DNA of 64,000 bases from Bacteroidales bacterium UBA3810 (GCA_002368645.1 DFEE01000010.1:1-64000); one strand, 5' to 3'; positions 17,711 through 26,852 are shown, counted from the stretch's first letter. The notes: generated by a model from the sequence alone, not told the origin. Made by a program: numbers and translations.

Positions 17711-19099
17711 ATGGCAATTCTAAATATCTTCTTATCCGTCTTGCTTAATATCTCCATACTGACAGAAGCAGGACCGATTCAACAAGCCAATATCTCTGTT
17801 CAGCTGAAGGACCTTTCGACAGGTGAAGTTATTGAAGCATACCGTCCTAATAATGTGGTTCCTCCGGCGTCGGTGATGAAATTGCTGACAACGGGAGCGG
17901 CATTAGAGACTTTAGGTCCTGGGTTTAGATTTAGTACTTGGATTGAATATACTGGGGCGATTCAAGATGGTGTGTTAGAGGGGGACCTCATTATTCGTGG
18001 CGGTTGCGATCCTTCCTTGGGAAACTTGAAGTCGTACCAGCGCTGTCTGAATGTCTGGGTCAGAAAGGTGCGTGAAGCCGGAATCCGGAAAATAAGCGGT
18101 TGTGTTAGGGCGGACCAAAACCTATTGGATGCCGATGCTGCTAATCCGGCATGGCTCATGGAAGACTGCGGTAACTACTATGCACCCGGTATCTTTGCGC
18201 TCAATTATATGGACAATACCCTCAATATCGTCTTGAAGAGCGGCCCGATAGGTACCATGGCAGATGTTGTCAGAACGGAGCCTGATTATCCCGGTTTGCA
18301 GTTCATTAACCATATCCGCTGCACAAGTATTACGTATGATGGCGCCTTTGTCAGTGGGCTGCCTTATATGAATATCCGCTACTTGACAGGCTCTGTGCCC
18401 AGTAACCAGGGGCAGTTTGGCGTCAAAGCAGACTTACCCAATCCGGGATTTTTATTGGCGCATCATTTGACACAGCGCTTGGAAGAAGCCGGTATCGCGG
18501 TTACTCATGAACCACTGGGGGAAACGCCCTTGCTGACGGCAGCACGCACGCTGATTTATGAGCATAAATCGGATAGTTTAGGAGCTTTGATAGCAGAGAC
18601 CAATATCAACTCGAACAACCTTTATGCCGAGGCTGTTTTTAGGTATCTTGGTTTGCAATACGGCACGCCGGGAACGGTTGCTAACTCCTGTAATTTTCTG
18701 CGTGACTTCTGGTTACGCCGTGGCATCAATGTGCGTAATGCCCTAATCAAAGACGGCTGCGGCTTAGCACCGCAAGATGCTATTTCTGCATCTGTTTTGG
18801 TTAATTTGCTGACGTACATGAATAAATCCAAGTATCAGGATATCTGGTACGCATCTTTACCCATATCGGGACAAAGCGGCACGTTGCGCTCATTATGTGA
18901 CGGAACGGAGTTAGAGGGGCGTATTCATGCCAAATCCGGTACAATTGCAGGTACCAAAAACTTCGCAGGCTACATAGATATGCCCAATGGGCACCGTTGG
19001 GCATTCGCTATTCTCATTAATTCAGCTGCAGGAAAGGCACGTAATATACAATATTTTATAGAGCAATATCTTCTGGATGTATATCGAGCAAACCAATAG
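17711..19099 (+). CDS. dacB: D-alanyl-D-alanine carboxypeptidase/endopeptidase (PBP4 type)
   Basis: This 462-residue class C penicillin-binding protein trims peptidoglycan peptides in the periplasm. It shows all three serine-peptidase motifs: SVMK (in PPASVMKLLTTG), SNN (in NINSNNLYAEA) and KSGT (in IHAKSGTIAG). The large insert domain typical of PBP4 lies between the first two. The N-terminus MAILNIFLSVLLNISI is a signal peptide. I chose 17711 because the longer open frame starts before the promoter box. The 3-prime end overlaps birA by 23 bases. Confidence 0.93.
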   Translation: MAILNIFLSVLLNISILTEAGPIQQANISVQLKDLSTGEVIEAYRPNNVVPPASVMKLLTTGAALETLGPGFRFSTWIEYTGAIQDGVLEGDLIIRGGCDPSLGNLKSYQRCLNVWVRKVREAGIRKISGCVRADQNLLDADAANPAWLMEDCGNYYAPGIFALNYMDNTLNIVLKSGPIGTMADVVRTEPDYPGLQFINHIRCTSITYDGAFVSGLPYMNIRYLTGSVPSNQGQFGVKADLPNPGFLLAHHLTQRLEEAGIAVTHEPLGETPLLTAARTLIYEHKSDSLGALIAETNINSNNLYAEAVFRYLGLQYGTPGTVANSCNFLRDFWLRRGINVRNALIKDGCGLAPQDAISASVLVNLLTYMNKSKYQDIWYASLPISGQSGTLRSLCDGTELEGRIHAKSGTIAGTKNFAGYIDMPNGHRWAFAILINSAAGKARNIQYFIEQYLLDVYRANQ

Positions 19100-19766
19100 T
19101 ACCAATGACTTGATTCGCACATTGTCGGTCGAAGAAGTTTGGACCACATATCAAACGGCAGGACGGGGGCAGCAGGGCAATAGCTGGGAGGCGGAACGAG
19201 GTAAGAATATCCTAATGTCCTACCGCTTGGAGGGACCGATAGCCGCTGAGAAAGCCTTTGACATCACGATGGGTAGTTCTATCGCTATCGCTGAGTGCTT
19301 GGAGCATTACCTGCAGGGGGTGGCAATCAAATGGCCTAATGATATTTATGTAGGGGATAAAAAGATATGTGGTATATTGATTGAATCAAGTTTGCGAGGA
19401 CACTCTATCGGACAAGCGATTGTCGGTATTGGTCTAAATGTTAATCAAGTACAATTTATCTCCGACGCGCCTAACCCGACCTCCATCGCCTTGGAGACAG
19501 GGCATGAGGTGCCCCTTGAACCGTTGCATGACCAATTGGTACTGCAACTCAAGAAATGGCTGCATGCGGACGCTTCGTTAGTCCAAGCAGCCTACCGTGC
19601 CCGTCTCTATCGACGGGAAGGTTACTATCGGTATCGTGAACTCGCAACCGGAAAGGTCTTTGAGGCGGCCATCGCCGGCATTGGCGAACAAGGAGAATTG
19701 CTCCTTAAAGATAAAGAGGGAACAGTGTGTCCCTATCTTTTGAAACAAATTCAATTTATTATATAA
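19077..19766 (+). CDS. birA: biotin--[acetyl-CoA-carboxylase] ligase
   Basis: This enzyme attaches biotin to the carboxylase carrier protein. The 229-residue protein has the biotinyl-5-AMP loop QTAGRGQQGNSWEAERG, the IKWPNDIYVGDKKICGILIE core, and GIGLNVNQ. The N-terminal DNA-binding domain of the enterobacterial repressor-ligase is absent, so this is the catalytic-only form. Translation starts inside the end of dacB, and rfbB follows after 1 base. The three genes form one plus-strand unit ending at the terminator at 20961. Confidence 0.93.
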   Translation: MYIEQTNSTNDLIRTLSVEEVWTTYQTAGRGQQGNSWEAERGKNILMSYRLEGPIAAEKAFDITMGSSIAIAECLEHYLQGVAIKWPNDIYVGDKKICGILIESSLRGHSIGQAIVGIGLNVNQVQFISDAPNPTSIALETGHEVPLEPLHDQLVLQLKKWLHADASLVQAAYRARLYRREGYYRYRELATGKVFEAAIAGIGEQGELLLKDKEGTVCPYLLKQIQFII

Positions 19767-19767
19767 T

Positions 19768-20901
19768 ATGACACAAACCATTATCATCACCGGCGGTGCA
19801 GGTTTTATCGGCTCTCATGTAGTTCGTCTATTTGTCAATAAATACCCCGACTACCGTATCATCAATGTCGATAAACTCACCTATGCCGGCAACTTGGCGA
19901 ACCTCAAAGATATTGAGGCATGTCCTAATTACAAATTCGTTAAAGCGGATATATGTGATTTTGATACCATCTATCACCTGATGCAAGAAGAACATGTCAC
20001 CGGCGTTATCCATTTGGCGGCAGAAAGCCATGTGGACCGCTCCATCAAAGACCCCTTCACCTTTGCCCGCACCAACGTGATGGGAACGTTGTCAATGTTA
20101 CAAGCCGCTAAACTCTATTGGGAATCTCTGCCGGAGAAATATGAAGGGAAACGTTTTTACCACATATCGACCGATGAGGTTTATGGTGCATTAGCCATGA
20201 CACACCCCGAGGGGATTCCTTCGCCCTTCACCACCAAAGCTTCTGCTGAAGGCCATGAAGCATATGGAGAAGATTTCTTCTTGGAGACCAATAAGTATAT
20301 GCCCCATAGTCCGTATTCTGCCTCCAAAGCATCTTCGGACCACTTCGTCCGGGCTTTTCACGACACATACGGCATGCCCACTATTGTCACCAATTGCTCC
20401 AATAACTATGGACCTTACCAATTCCCGGAGAAGTTGATTCCGCTTTTTATCAACAATATCCGCCATCGCAAACCGCTACCTGTCTATGGTAAAGGGGAGA
20501 ATGTCCGCGACTGGCTCTTTGTTGAGGACCACGCACGCGCCATAGACCTTATTTATCATAAAGGTAAAGTGGCGGAAACCTATAATATTGGTGGCTTCAA
20601 TGAGTGGAAGAATATTGATATTGTCAAAGTACTTATCCATACCGTTGATCGTTTGTTGGGACGTCGGGAGGATGAGGATATGAATCTCATTACTTATGTC
20701 ACCGACCGGGCAGGGCATGACATGCGCTACGCCATTGATAGCCGCAAACTGCAACAAGAACTCGGCTGGGAACCCTCTCTGCAGTTCGAAGAGGGTATCG
20801 AAAAAACCGTTAGGTGGTACCTCAATAACCAGGCTTGGCTCGACAATATCACCTCCGGCGAGTACGAAAAATATTACGAGTCCATGTACGCGAATCGCTA
20901 A
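19768..20901 (+). CDS. rfbB: dTDP-glucose 4,6-dehydratase
   Basis: RfbB/RmlB makes dTDP-4-keto-6-deoxyglucose, the precursor of dTDP-rhamnose and other deoxysugars of surface glycans. The 377-residue SDR has the NAD motif GGAGFIGSHVVRLF, the INVDKLTYAGNLANL signature, STDEVYG, the catalytic YSASK pair (Y and K in YxxxK), and NYGPYQFPEKLIPLFI. The rmlA, rmlC and rmlD partners are not in the window. It lies 1 base downstream of birA and is followed by a strong terminator. It may supply sugars to the glycan operon at 29.7-42.7 kb, though the two are 9 kb apart. Confidence 0.95.
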   Translation: MTQTIIITGGAGFIGSHVVRLFVNKYPDYRIINVDKLTYAGNLANLKDIEACPNYKFVKADICDFDTIYHLMQEEHVTGVIHLAAESHVDRSIKDPFTFARTNVMGTLSMLQAAKLYWESLPEKYEGKRFYHISTDEVYGALAMTHPEGIPSPFTTKASAEGHEAYGEDFFLETNKYMPHSPYSASKASSDHFVRAFHDTYGMPTIVTNCSNNYGPYQFPEKLIPLFINNIRHRKPLPVYGKGENVRDWLFVEDHARAIDLIYHKGKVAETYNIGGFNEWKNIDIVKVLIHTVDRLLGRREDEDMNLITYVTDRAGHDMRYAIDSRKLQQELGWEPSLQFEEGIEKTVRWYLNNQAWLDNITSGEYEKYYESMYANR

Positions 20902-20913
20902 GAAGCCGCTATA

Positions 20914-20949
20914 GGCTGCCGAGACGCTGGGACTGCCGCCACGGCAGCC
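20914..20949. repeat. intergenic GC-rich palindromic repeat related to the ftsK repeat
   Basis: The arms GGCTGCCG and CGGCAGCC enclose a segment with CTGCCGCCACGGCAG. The latter shares its CCGCCACGGCAG core with the 31-base repeats inside ftsK, so this looks like a diverged member of the same dispersed family. Confidence 0.5.
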
Positions 20950-20960
20950 TGGTATATAAG

Positions 20961-20991
20961 ATAAGCGGAGCTATGAGGCTCCGCTTATTTT
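20961..20991 (+). terminator. rho-independent terminator after rfbB
   Basis: An 11-bp perfect stem (ATAAGCGGAGC and its complement; loop TATGAG at 20972-20977) is followed by a T run. It ends the dacB-birA-rfbB unit, between convergent rfbB and pgm. Confidence 0.9.
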
Positions 20992-21012
20992 TTAGTCAGT
21001 ATTGAGTCCGAG

Positions 21013-22791
21013 TTAAGCTATTCCCAAACTTGCTTTAATCGCCGGTACGCGGGCTTCGGCGGCAGCGGTGGCAGCATCGTAGTCCGCAGGAGTCTTCATC
21101 TCTGCCGGTATCTCGAAGTAGAACTTGATTTTCGGCTCTGTTCCGGAAGGACGGACGGAAACCTTCAAACCGCCTTCTGTGAAGTATTGCAGCACGTTCG
21201 ATTTGGCTTCTAACGCCATATGAATCTCTTTCTCTACCCATTTGCCGTCCACGAGATTGCGCTCTATCGACTCTTGGAAATCTTTGGTCTTAATAACCTT
21301 CTCACCGGCAATTTCTGTCAACGGGTTCGTGCGGTAGTTCACCATCATTGCGGCTATTTCTTCAGCACCGGTCTTGCCCGGACGAACAACATTGATGGTT
21401 ACTTCCCGTTGGAAACCATACTCCATATAGATATTCAGCAGGTACTCGAACAGGCTCATGCCGTTATCCTTGGCGTATGCGGCAATCTCGCAAATCAAGC
21501 AGATAGCTGATGGCGAGCATTTATCCCGTACACCGTCGAATGCCATAAAGCCGAAGGACTCTTCGCCTCCGCCGATATACTTGCGTTTACCTTCCCACAT
21601 CCGAATGCGGTTAGCAATCCACTTGAAGCCGGTGTACTCATCAGTCAATGTCACACCTTGCTTATCCGCTATGCGGCGTACCACTTCCGAGGTCACAATG
21701 GTCTTTACAAGGTACATGTCGGGGGTGAGTTTGCCGAGTTTCTTCATGTTGTTGATAATGTAGTACATGTACATCATTATCGTTTGGTTACCGTTGATGA
21801 TGGTCCATTCGTTGCGTTGATTACGCACTACAATGGCGATGCGGTCTGCGTCCGGGTCGGAAGCGATAACCAAATCGGCATTCAGCTTGGTTCCCAATTG
21901 CATACCCAAGGTCATTGCTTCTGCGTTTTCGGGGTTGGGACTTACTACTGTCGGGAAATTACCGTCTATCACCATTTGTTCCGGTACTACATGGATGTTT
22001 TGGAAACCCCATGAGCGAAGACACATCGGGATAATCTGCCTACCTGTGCCGTGCAACGGCGTATAAACGATATTGAGGTCATTGTGGCGATTGATGACAT
22101 CTTGGTCAATCATCACGGACTTAACTGCCATCATATAGTCATAGTCCATTTCGCCGCCGATAATCTCTATCAGGTCTTTGTTCGGCTCCCAGCGTACATC
22201 TTCCAGACGTACTTTGTTCACTTCATCAATAATACCCTTGTCGTGCGGTTGCAGCACCTGTGAACCGTCTTCCCAATACGCCTTGTAACCATTGTACTCC
22301 TTCGGGTTGTGCGAGGCTGTCACATTCACACCGCCTTGGCAGTGCAGATGCCGAATGGCAAAGGAACACTCGGGAGTGGGACGCAGCGACTCAAACAGAT
22401 AAACCTTAAACCCGTTGGCGGAGAAGATATTCGCCACCGTCTCTGCAAACAAACGACCGTTATTGCGGCAGTCGTGACATACCACTACAGACAATTGTTC
22501 ACCTTTTTTTACGGAACTGAAACCACCTTCGCGACCTACTTTCATCAGGTAATTGGCATAACCTTGCGTCGCTTGAGCCACAATATATTTATTCATTCGG
22601 TTAGTGCCGGCACCCATGATACCGCGTAAACCGCCTGTTCCAAACTCAAGAGTACGATAGAAGGAGTCGATTAGTTCGGTCTTGTCCTCGGCTTCCATCA
22701 TGCGGCGTACTTCTGCCTTGGTTTGCTCATCGTAATTGCCATCTAACCATGTCTGGGCGACGGCCATGATTCGTTTAAGTTCTTCGTTCAT
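21013..22791 (-). CDS. phosphoglucomutase/phosphomannomutase family protein
   Basis: This 592-residue alpha-D-phosphohexomutase interconverts hexose 1- and 6-phosphates, feeding nucleotide-sugar and glycogen pathways. The motifs are in order: GTGGLRGIMGAGTNRMNKY, the phosphoserine site TASHNPKEYNGYK, the metal loop DPDADRIAI, the sugar loop GGGEESFGF, and the phosphate loop RPSGTEPKIKFY. Length and the GxGTNRMN form match the PgcA/PGM2-like group rather than the roughly 460-residue ManB group. Whether it prefers glucose or mannose cannot be read from the sequence. It lies 31 bases downstream of hflX on the same strand. Confidence 0.93.
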   Translation of the reverse strand: MNEELKRIMAVAQTWLDGNYDEQTKAEVRRMMEAEDKTELIDSFYRTLEFGTGGLRGIMGAGTNRMNKYIVAQATQGYANYLMKVGREGGFSSVKKGEQLSVVVCHDCRNNGRLFAETVANIFSANGFKVYLFESLRPTPECSFAIRHLHCQGGVNVTASHNPKEYNGYKAYWEDGSQVLQPHDKGIIDEVNKVRLEDVRWEPNKDLIEIIGGEMDYDYMMAVKSVMIDQDVINRHNDLNIVYTPLHGTGRQIIPMCLRSWGFQNIHVVPEQMVIDGNFPTVVSPNPENAEAMTLGMQLGTKLNADLVIASDPDADRIAIVVRNQRNEWTIINGNQTIMMYMYYIINNMKKLGKLTPDMYLVKTIVTSEVVRRIADKQGVTLTDEYTGFKWIANRIRMWEGKRKYIGGGEESFGFMAFDGVRDKCSPSAICLICEIAAYAKDNGMSLFEYLLNIYMEYGFQREVTINVVRPGKTGAEEIAAMMVNYRTNPLTEIAGEKVIKTKDFQESIERNLVDGKWVEKEIHMALEAKSNVLQYFTEGGLKVSVRPSGTEPKIKFYFEIPAEMKTPADYDAATAAAEARVPAIKASLGIA

Positions 22792-22822
22792 AATATTAGT
22801 ATTTATAGTTAGTAGTTGTTTT

Positions 22823-24073
22823 TTATTCTGTGGTCAGGTGTATATCCGGATATAGGAAATCGTCGTAGGGGAAACGGCTGATATGAATCTCGCGCACACG
22901 GTTATATATAAGGTTCTTCAGCTCGTCGATATTATCTTTGTGTTTTGCAGAAATAAACACAACATCTATTCCTTGTTCCTCCAAGCGTTGGCGCCATTGC
23001 GACTCTACTTCGTGGAGTGTTCTGTTCCATGGCTGAACAGGGGTCAGGTCATCATCGTCTTTCGGCTCATAGGTGTATTGGTCTATCTTGTTGAATACCA
23101 CGATGGCCGGTAACTTTTTGCCGTTAGGTAATAAGGATTTGATGGTGGCTTCTACAACCTCGTATTGTTCCTCAAAATTGGGGTGCGAAATGTCCACTAT
23201 ATGCAGCAGCAAATCGGCTTCTCTCACTTCGTCCAATGTCGATTTGAAACTCTCCACCAAGTGGTGCGGCAGTTTCCGAATAAACCCTACGGTGTCCGTC
23301 AGTAGGAACGGCAGGTTCTCTATCGTCATCTTTCGTACCGTCGTGTCGAGGGTCGCAAATAACTTGTTCTCCGCAAATACTTCTGACTTGGCTAAGGTGT
23401 TCATCAGCGTCGATTTGCCCACATTCGTGTACCCTACCAGTGCCACCCGCACTAATTTACCTCTATTCTGACGCTGTGTAGCCATTTGACGGTCTATCTT
23501 CTTCAACTCCTCTTTCAGCAACGCTATACGATTACCGATTATCCGGCGGTCTGCTTCTATCTGGGTCTCTCCCGTACCGCGGTTGGTACCTCCGCCTCCC
23601 CCATGTTGACGGTCTAAGTGAGACCACATCCGAGTTAGACGAGGCAGCATATATTGTAGATGGGCTATCTCCACTTGCGTCTTGGCATACGAACTCTGCG
23701 CCCGTTGCAGGAATATCTCCAAAATGAGGATTGTCCTGTCCATTACCCGTATCTCGCAACGTTCTTTCTTATCCTCTCGCCAATTCAGGTCACGCTCAAT
23801 GTTGCGTAATTGCTTAGGGCTTAACTCATCATCGAAGATGACGAGATCTATAGGTGCTTCTTCTTGTTGCGAAATGATATATTGCCTAATCTCCTCTACT
23901 TTGCCTTTCCCGATATAGGTCGTTTTGTCTGGGGCAACCACGCGCTGAATGAACCGCTTCACGGTTTCTATACCTCTTGTCTCGGCTAAGAACGCCAATT
24001 CATTGAGGTATTCGTGTGTTCGTTCTTCGTTCTGGTACGGCGTTATCAGCCCTACTAATACGGCTCTCTCCAT
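22823..24073 (-). CDS. hflX: GTPase HflX
   Basis: HflX is a ribosome-associated GTPase that splits stalled or heat-damaged ribosomes. The 416-residue protein has the N-terminal HflX domain (YIGKGKVEEIRQYI, VIFDDELSPKQLRNIERDL), the glycine-rich linker GGGGGTNRGTGETQIE, and the GTPase motifs GYTNVGKSTLMN (G1), DTVGFIRKLPHHLVESF (G3) and NKIDQ (G4). The C-terminal extension ISRFPYDDFLYPDIHL is short. Its promoter lies at 24128-24135 and pgm follows on the same strand. Confidence 0.96.
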   Translation of the reverse strand: MERAVLVGLITPYQNEERTHEYLNELAFLAETRGIETVKRFIQRVVAPDKTTYIGKGKVEEIRQYIISQQEEAPIDLVIFDDELSPKQLRNIERDLNWREDKKERCEIRVMDRTILILEIFLQRAQSSYAKTQVEIAHLQYMLPRLTRMWSHLDRQHGGGGGTNRGTGETQIEADRRIIGNRIALLKEELKKIDRQMATQRQNRGKLVRVALVGYTNVGKSTLMNTLAKSEVFAENKLFATLDTTVRKMTIENLPFLLTDTVGFIRKLPHHLVESFKSTLDEVREADLLLHIVDISHPNFEEQYEVVEATIKSLLPNGKKLPAIVVFNKIDQYTYEPKDDDDLTPVQPWNRTLHEVESQWRQRLEEQGIDVVFISAKHKDNIDELKNLIYNRVREIHISRFPYDDFLYPDIHLTTE

Positions 24074-24127
24074 GCTACTTATATGTTGCGTGCGCTATTA
24101 TTTTCGTTACTTTTCATTTTCAAAGCG

Positions 24128-24135
24128 CAAATGTA
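24128..24135 (-). promoter_or_regulatory. -7 box (TACATTTG, minus strand) for hflX
   Basis: This exact TAnnTTTG match on the minus strand lies 54 bases before the hflX ATG, at the near edge of the long gene-free stretch. Confidence 0.6.
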
Positions 24136-24160
24136 CAACAAATTTTTGGAATACGCAAAT

Positions 24161-24279
24161 AAAAGTGCAAAAATTTTGAATTTATTCAAATTAATAGCAC
24201 AATTGGGACTATTGGGAGCTTGCTCACTGATAATCCCGATTGTGCTATTATCGGACTCAGTGCGAATTTTTGCACTTTT
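24161..24279. repeat. large imperfect hairpin (two nested inverted-repeat blocks)
   Basis: The outer arms of 15 bp (AAAAGTGCAAAAATT at 24161-24175, complement at 24265-24279) are perfect. The inner arms of 17 bp (24192-24208 and 24234-24250) have one mismatch, a G-T. They are separated by unpaired segments of 16 and 14 bases, with a terminal loop of 25 bases that holds a small GAGC-TT-GCTC hairpin. The element could be a structured RNA, a MITE-like insertion or a cruciform. A short plus-strand frame crossing it looks non-coding. Confidence 0.75.
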
Positions 24280-25152
24280 TTCTACGGTGTATTTTAATAA
24301 AAATGAGGACTGCTATTCGGGGGAATGCCGCTTTTGCGGCAGGCGGCGTCCGAATGTACAATAAATATTTGTACTTTGTCTACGGCGTATAAATCTTTCT
24401 TTGTTTATTGCGTCGGGATTGAATCCCGACAAACGCCTATCGAACGCTCACCGAACGCTCACCGAACGATGACGACTTGCAACCGATTCATAATAGAGTG
24501 GCAAACACGCTCACTTCAGGAGCACAATCTTAACAATCGGCAACTTTTTGCGCTTGCTGCTAAGTACGACACACTGACGGGACGCTGACGACACAATAGG
24601 CCGACAGGATACCGACGAGATACCGTGCTGAAATCTTAACAATCGGCTATCTTTCACTCGTGTCCCATTAATCCCCAAACCGTTGTTGTGAGTAATTATA
24701 TTTGAGTATGATTTGTAACAATTTTGCGCGCGACGATAGAAAAATAAATGTTTTTTGTGTTTATGTCTTTTAAGGGCTTTAACCCGTCAGGGTATTGGAT
24801 TTAGTGGTAAAAACGATCTGAAAACTCGTTTACATGGCGTTTTTAGCGCTAAATAACGTAGTCGCGCAGCGATAAAGCACTTAAAAGGGTTTTATAGGTT
24901 TTGTTCTTTTTTACGGGACGCTACTATTCTTATTTATAGGACACTACGAGGTATATTTTATTTGGACACTACGAGGTGTATTTTCTTTTTCAAATCGTAC
25001 CGGTAAGTGCACCGATATTTCCAAAGGAAATCCCACCTCAAAATGATAGCCGCACGATCTTGCAATTAACGACTATTTGTTCCAAAACCTTCAAATATGC
25101 AAGCATAATGAAATTTTTAGCGCAAATATTTGCATATTTGATTATTTTTTTG
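24280..25152. other. gene-free stretch with short repeats
   Basis: No credible gene is seen here. What is visible: a 19-base palindrome (GTCGGGATT-G-AATCCCGAC, 24412-24430); three 11-bp units of CGAACGCTCAC type around 24440-24472; a 16-base direct repeat AATCTTAACAATCGGC at 24526 and 24632; and AAGGGCTTTAACCC around 24770. The sequence has the look of decayed or spacer DNA at the edge of the accessory island. Confidence 0.5.
24914..24984. repeat. three 25-bp direct repeats (GGACACTACGAGGT type)
   Basis: Two near-identical units (24939-24960 and 24964-24984), each GGACACTACGAGGT(A/G)TATTTT, are spaced 25 bp apart. They are preceded by a diverged unit beginning GGACGCTACT near 24915. The role is unknown; regular spacing near 2.4 helical turns would suit a binding array. 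Confidence 0.65.
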
Positions 25153-25160
25153 TACCTTTG
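25153..25160 (+). promoter_or_regulatory. -7 box (TACCTTTG) opening the accessory island
   Basis: This exact TAnnTTTG match lies after an AT-rich tract. The first downstream start codon of note is the 18-residue stub at 25418, so the transcript would carry a leader of about 250 bases with repeated elements. Confidence 0.6.
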
Positions 25161-25174
25161 CGCCCAAATTGCAT

Positions 25175-25397
25175 ATCGTGTGATTAGACAACGCGTATCG
25201 TGCGATTAAGAAGAAATTGAAAATGGTTGATAATTGTTGAAGATGCAAGCGTGTACCGCAGACTCCTTATGGCAGATGCATGAGCGAATGCATGTTTTGT
25301 GCTTGAGAAATACTTGAGAATATACATGAGAAATACTTGAGATATGCCAAAACACAATTTCACATCGTGTGATTAGATTATATCTATCGTGTGATTA
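25175..25397. repeat. two pairs of 12-base direct repeats in a leader region
   Basis: ATCGTG(T/C)GATTA occurs at 25175-25186, 25197-25208, 25364-25375 and 25386-25397. Within each pair the copies are exactly 22 bp apart. Between the pairs a second repeat, TGAGAAATACTTGAGA, occurs at 25304-25319 and 25327-25342. The region is the probable 5-prime leader of the island transcript. The repeats could be protein-binding sites on DNA or RNA. Confidence 0.75.
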
Positions 25398-25417
25398 ATA
25401 GGTAGTAAATAAAGATT

Positions 25418-25474
25418 ATGAAAGTAGTATTATTAGCCGGTGGTTTCGGCACTCGAATTAGCGAGAGAGTATAA
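25418..25474 (+). pseudogene. 5-prime stub of glucose-1-phosphate cytidylyltransferase
   Basis: An 18-residue ORF reads MKVVLLAGGFGTRISERV and then stops. The first 16 residues are the N-terminal nucleotide-binding motif of RfbF-type glucose-1-phosphate cytidylyltransferases (LAGGFGTRISE), and the family normally continues with the KPKPM segment, which is absent. The gene is therefore cut right after its first motif. It lies downstream of a promoter and repeat-bearing leader and 65 bases upstream of the DUF1016 gene. I read it as the preserved start of a former surface-sugar operon into which accessory genes were recombined. A role as a leader peptide cannot be excluded. Confidence 0.7.
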
Positions 25475-25539
25475 GTTGTGAGTGGAGAGTATAAAATCCT
25501 TTTCTACCGAGCGACGACCGAGAGAGAAATAATTAGAAA

Positions 25540-26745
25540 ATGAATAAAGAAAACGAAATATCAAAGCAACCGCGTATCGTGAAATCGCACGATATACATA
25601 TTGATATGGACTACGCGGAATGGATTGCCGAATTGAAGCATCGCTACCGTTCTGCGCAAGTGAAGGCTTCTGTGCATGTGAACGCGGAGAAATTGCTTTT
25701 CAATTGGGAGTTGGGACGTGACTTGGTGCAAAAGAAAGCTGAAGAGCGCTGGGGCGCAGGAGTAGTAGAGCAAGTGAGTCTTGATCTCCAACGCGAGTTC
25801 CCGAATGCAGATGGGTTCTCAACCCGCAATATTTGGTGCATGAAGCAATGGTATCTATTTTATAATCAGCCATATACAAAACTGCAACAACCTGTTGCAG
25901 AATTAGAGAAGGCAAAACTGCAACAAGTTGCTGCAGAAATACTCCACCAGCGTGGTGGAGAAAAACTTCAACAACCCGTTGGAGAATTTCCGGCACCACT
26001 AGCATTAGTTCCATGGGGACATCACATCGCCATTATTTCTAAATGCAAATCCGTTGATGAAGCGTTGTTCTATATAGGAAAGACGATAGAGCAGGGTATG
26101 AGCCGGGCAGCATTGGTAAATTGTATCAAGGCGAACTTATACGAGCATCAAGGAAAGATTCTCAATAACTTCGCCGAGCACATGCCCGCTTTGCAGAGTA
26201 AGCTGGTGCAAGAGGTGCTCAAAGAGAACTATGATTTCGGCTTTGCCACCGTCAAGCATGAGATATACGACGAGCAGGAGTTAGAGGAGGCATTGAGCAA
26301 AAGTGTAACGGATTTGTTATTGGAACTCGGAACCGGCTTTGCTTTCATCGGACGGCAGAAGGAACTGATAGCTGGGGATACGACGCGCAAGATTGATTTG
26401 CTGTTCTATCATATCCGCTTGCGCTGCTATATAGTGTGCGAACTGAAAGCGAGAGCTTTTGAACCGGAGTTTGCCGGCAAACTGAATTTCTATGTCAATG
26501 CGGTAGATGACCTGTTGAAGGCCGATGATGATAATCCAACTATCGGTTTGCTTATCTGTTCGGATATGAATAAAGCAGATGTGCAATGGTCTTTCCGTGG
26601 TATCAGTACACCGATGGGAGTGGCAACGTATAATAATGTGCGAATTAAAGACATGCTCCCAACACAAGAGCAACTGAAGGAGCGCATGGAACTGCTGCAA
26701 AAAGAGTTACGCGAAACAAAACGGTTGATGAAAGCGAATAAGTAA
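25540..26745 (+). CDS. DUF1016/YhcG-family PD-(D/E)XK nuclease-like protein
   Basis: This 401-residue protein has the DUF1016 N-terminal helical domain (YRSAQVKASVHVNAEKLLF, NWELGRDLVQKK, GFSTRNIWCMKQWYLFY) and a C-terminal PD-(D/E)XK nuclease domain with the core DTTRKIDLLFYHIRL and CYIVCELKAR, giving the D and ExK residues of an active site. Between them (about residues 115-150) a variable linker carries three LQQPV/LQQVA-like repeats. YhcG-type proteins are frequent beside restriction and defence genes and are thought to act on DNA, but no defined function is proven. It is the first full gene of the accessory island. Confidence 0.88.
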   Translation: MNKENEISKQPRIVKSHDIHIDMDYAEWIAELKHRYRSAQVKASVHVNAEKLLFNWELGRDLVQKKAEERWGAGVVEQVSLDLQREFPNADGFSTRNIWCMKQWYLFYNQPYTKLQQPVAELEKAKLQQVAAEILHQRGGEKLQQPVGEFPAPLALVPWGHHIAIISKCKSVDEALFYIGKTIEQGMSRAALVNCIKANLYEHQGKILNNFAEHMPALQSKLVQEVLKENYDFGFATVKHEIYDEQELEEALSKSVTDLLLELGTGFAFIGRQKELIAGDTTRKIDLLFYHIRLRCYIVCELKARAFEPEFAGKLNFYVNAVDDLLKADDDNPTIGLLICSDMNKADVQWSFRGISTPMGVATYNNVRIKDMLPTQEQLKERMELLQKELRETKRLMKANK

Positions 26746-26852
26746 CAACTGGCCGATGAGCGGGAGATGAGCGAGAGATGACCGACTCACAACTGAGAAC
26801 TAAATATGGCTTGAAACTAAAAGAAAAATAACCCTAATTAAATTCCAATATT

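Noticed and set aside
24083..24364. 93-residue plus-strand ORF with a hydrophobic start
   Set aside because: It crosses the large hairpin, overlaps the hflX promoter, has no family motif and ends in a GC-rich palindrome, so it looks like chance.
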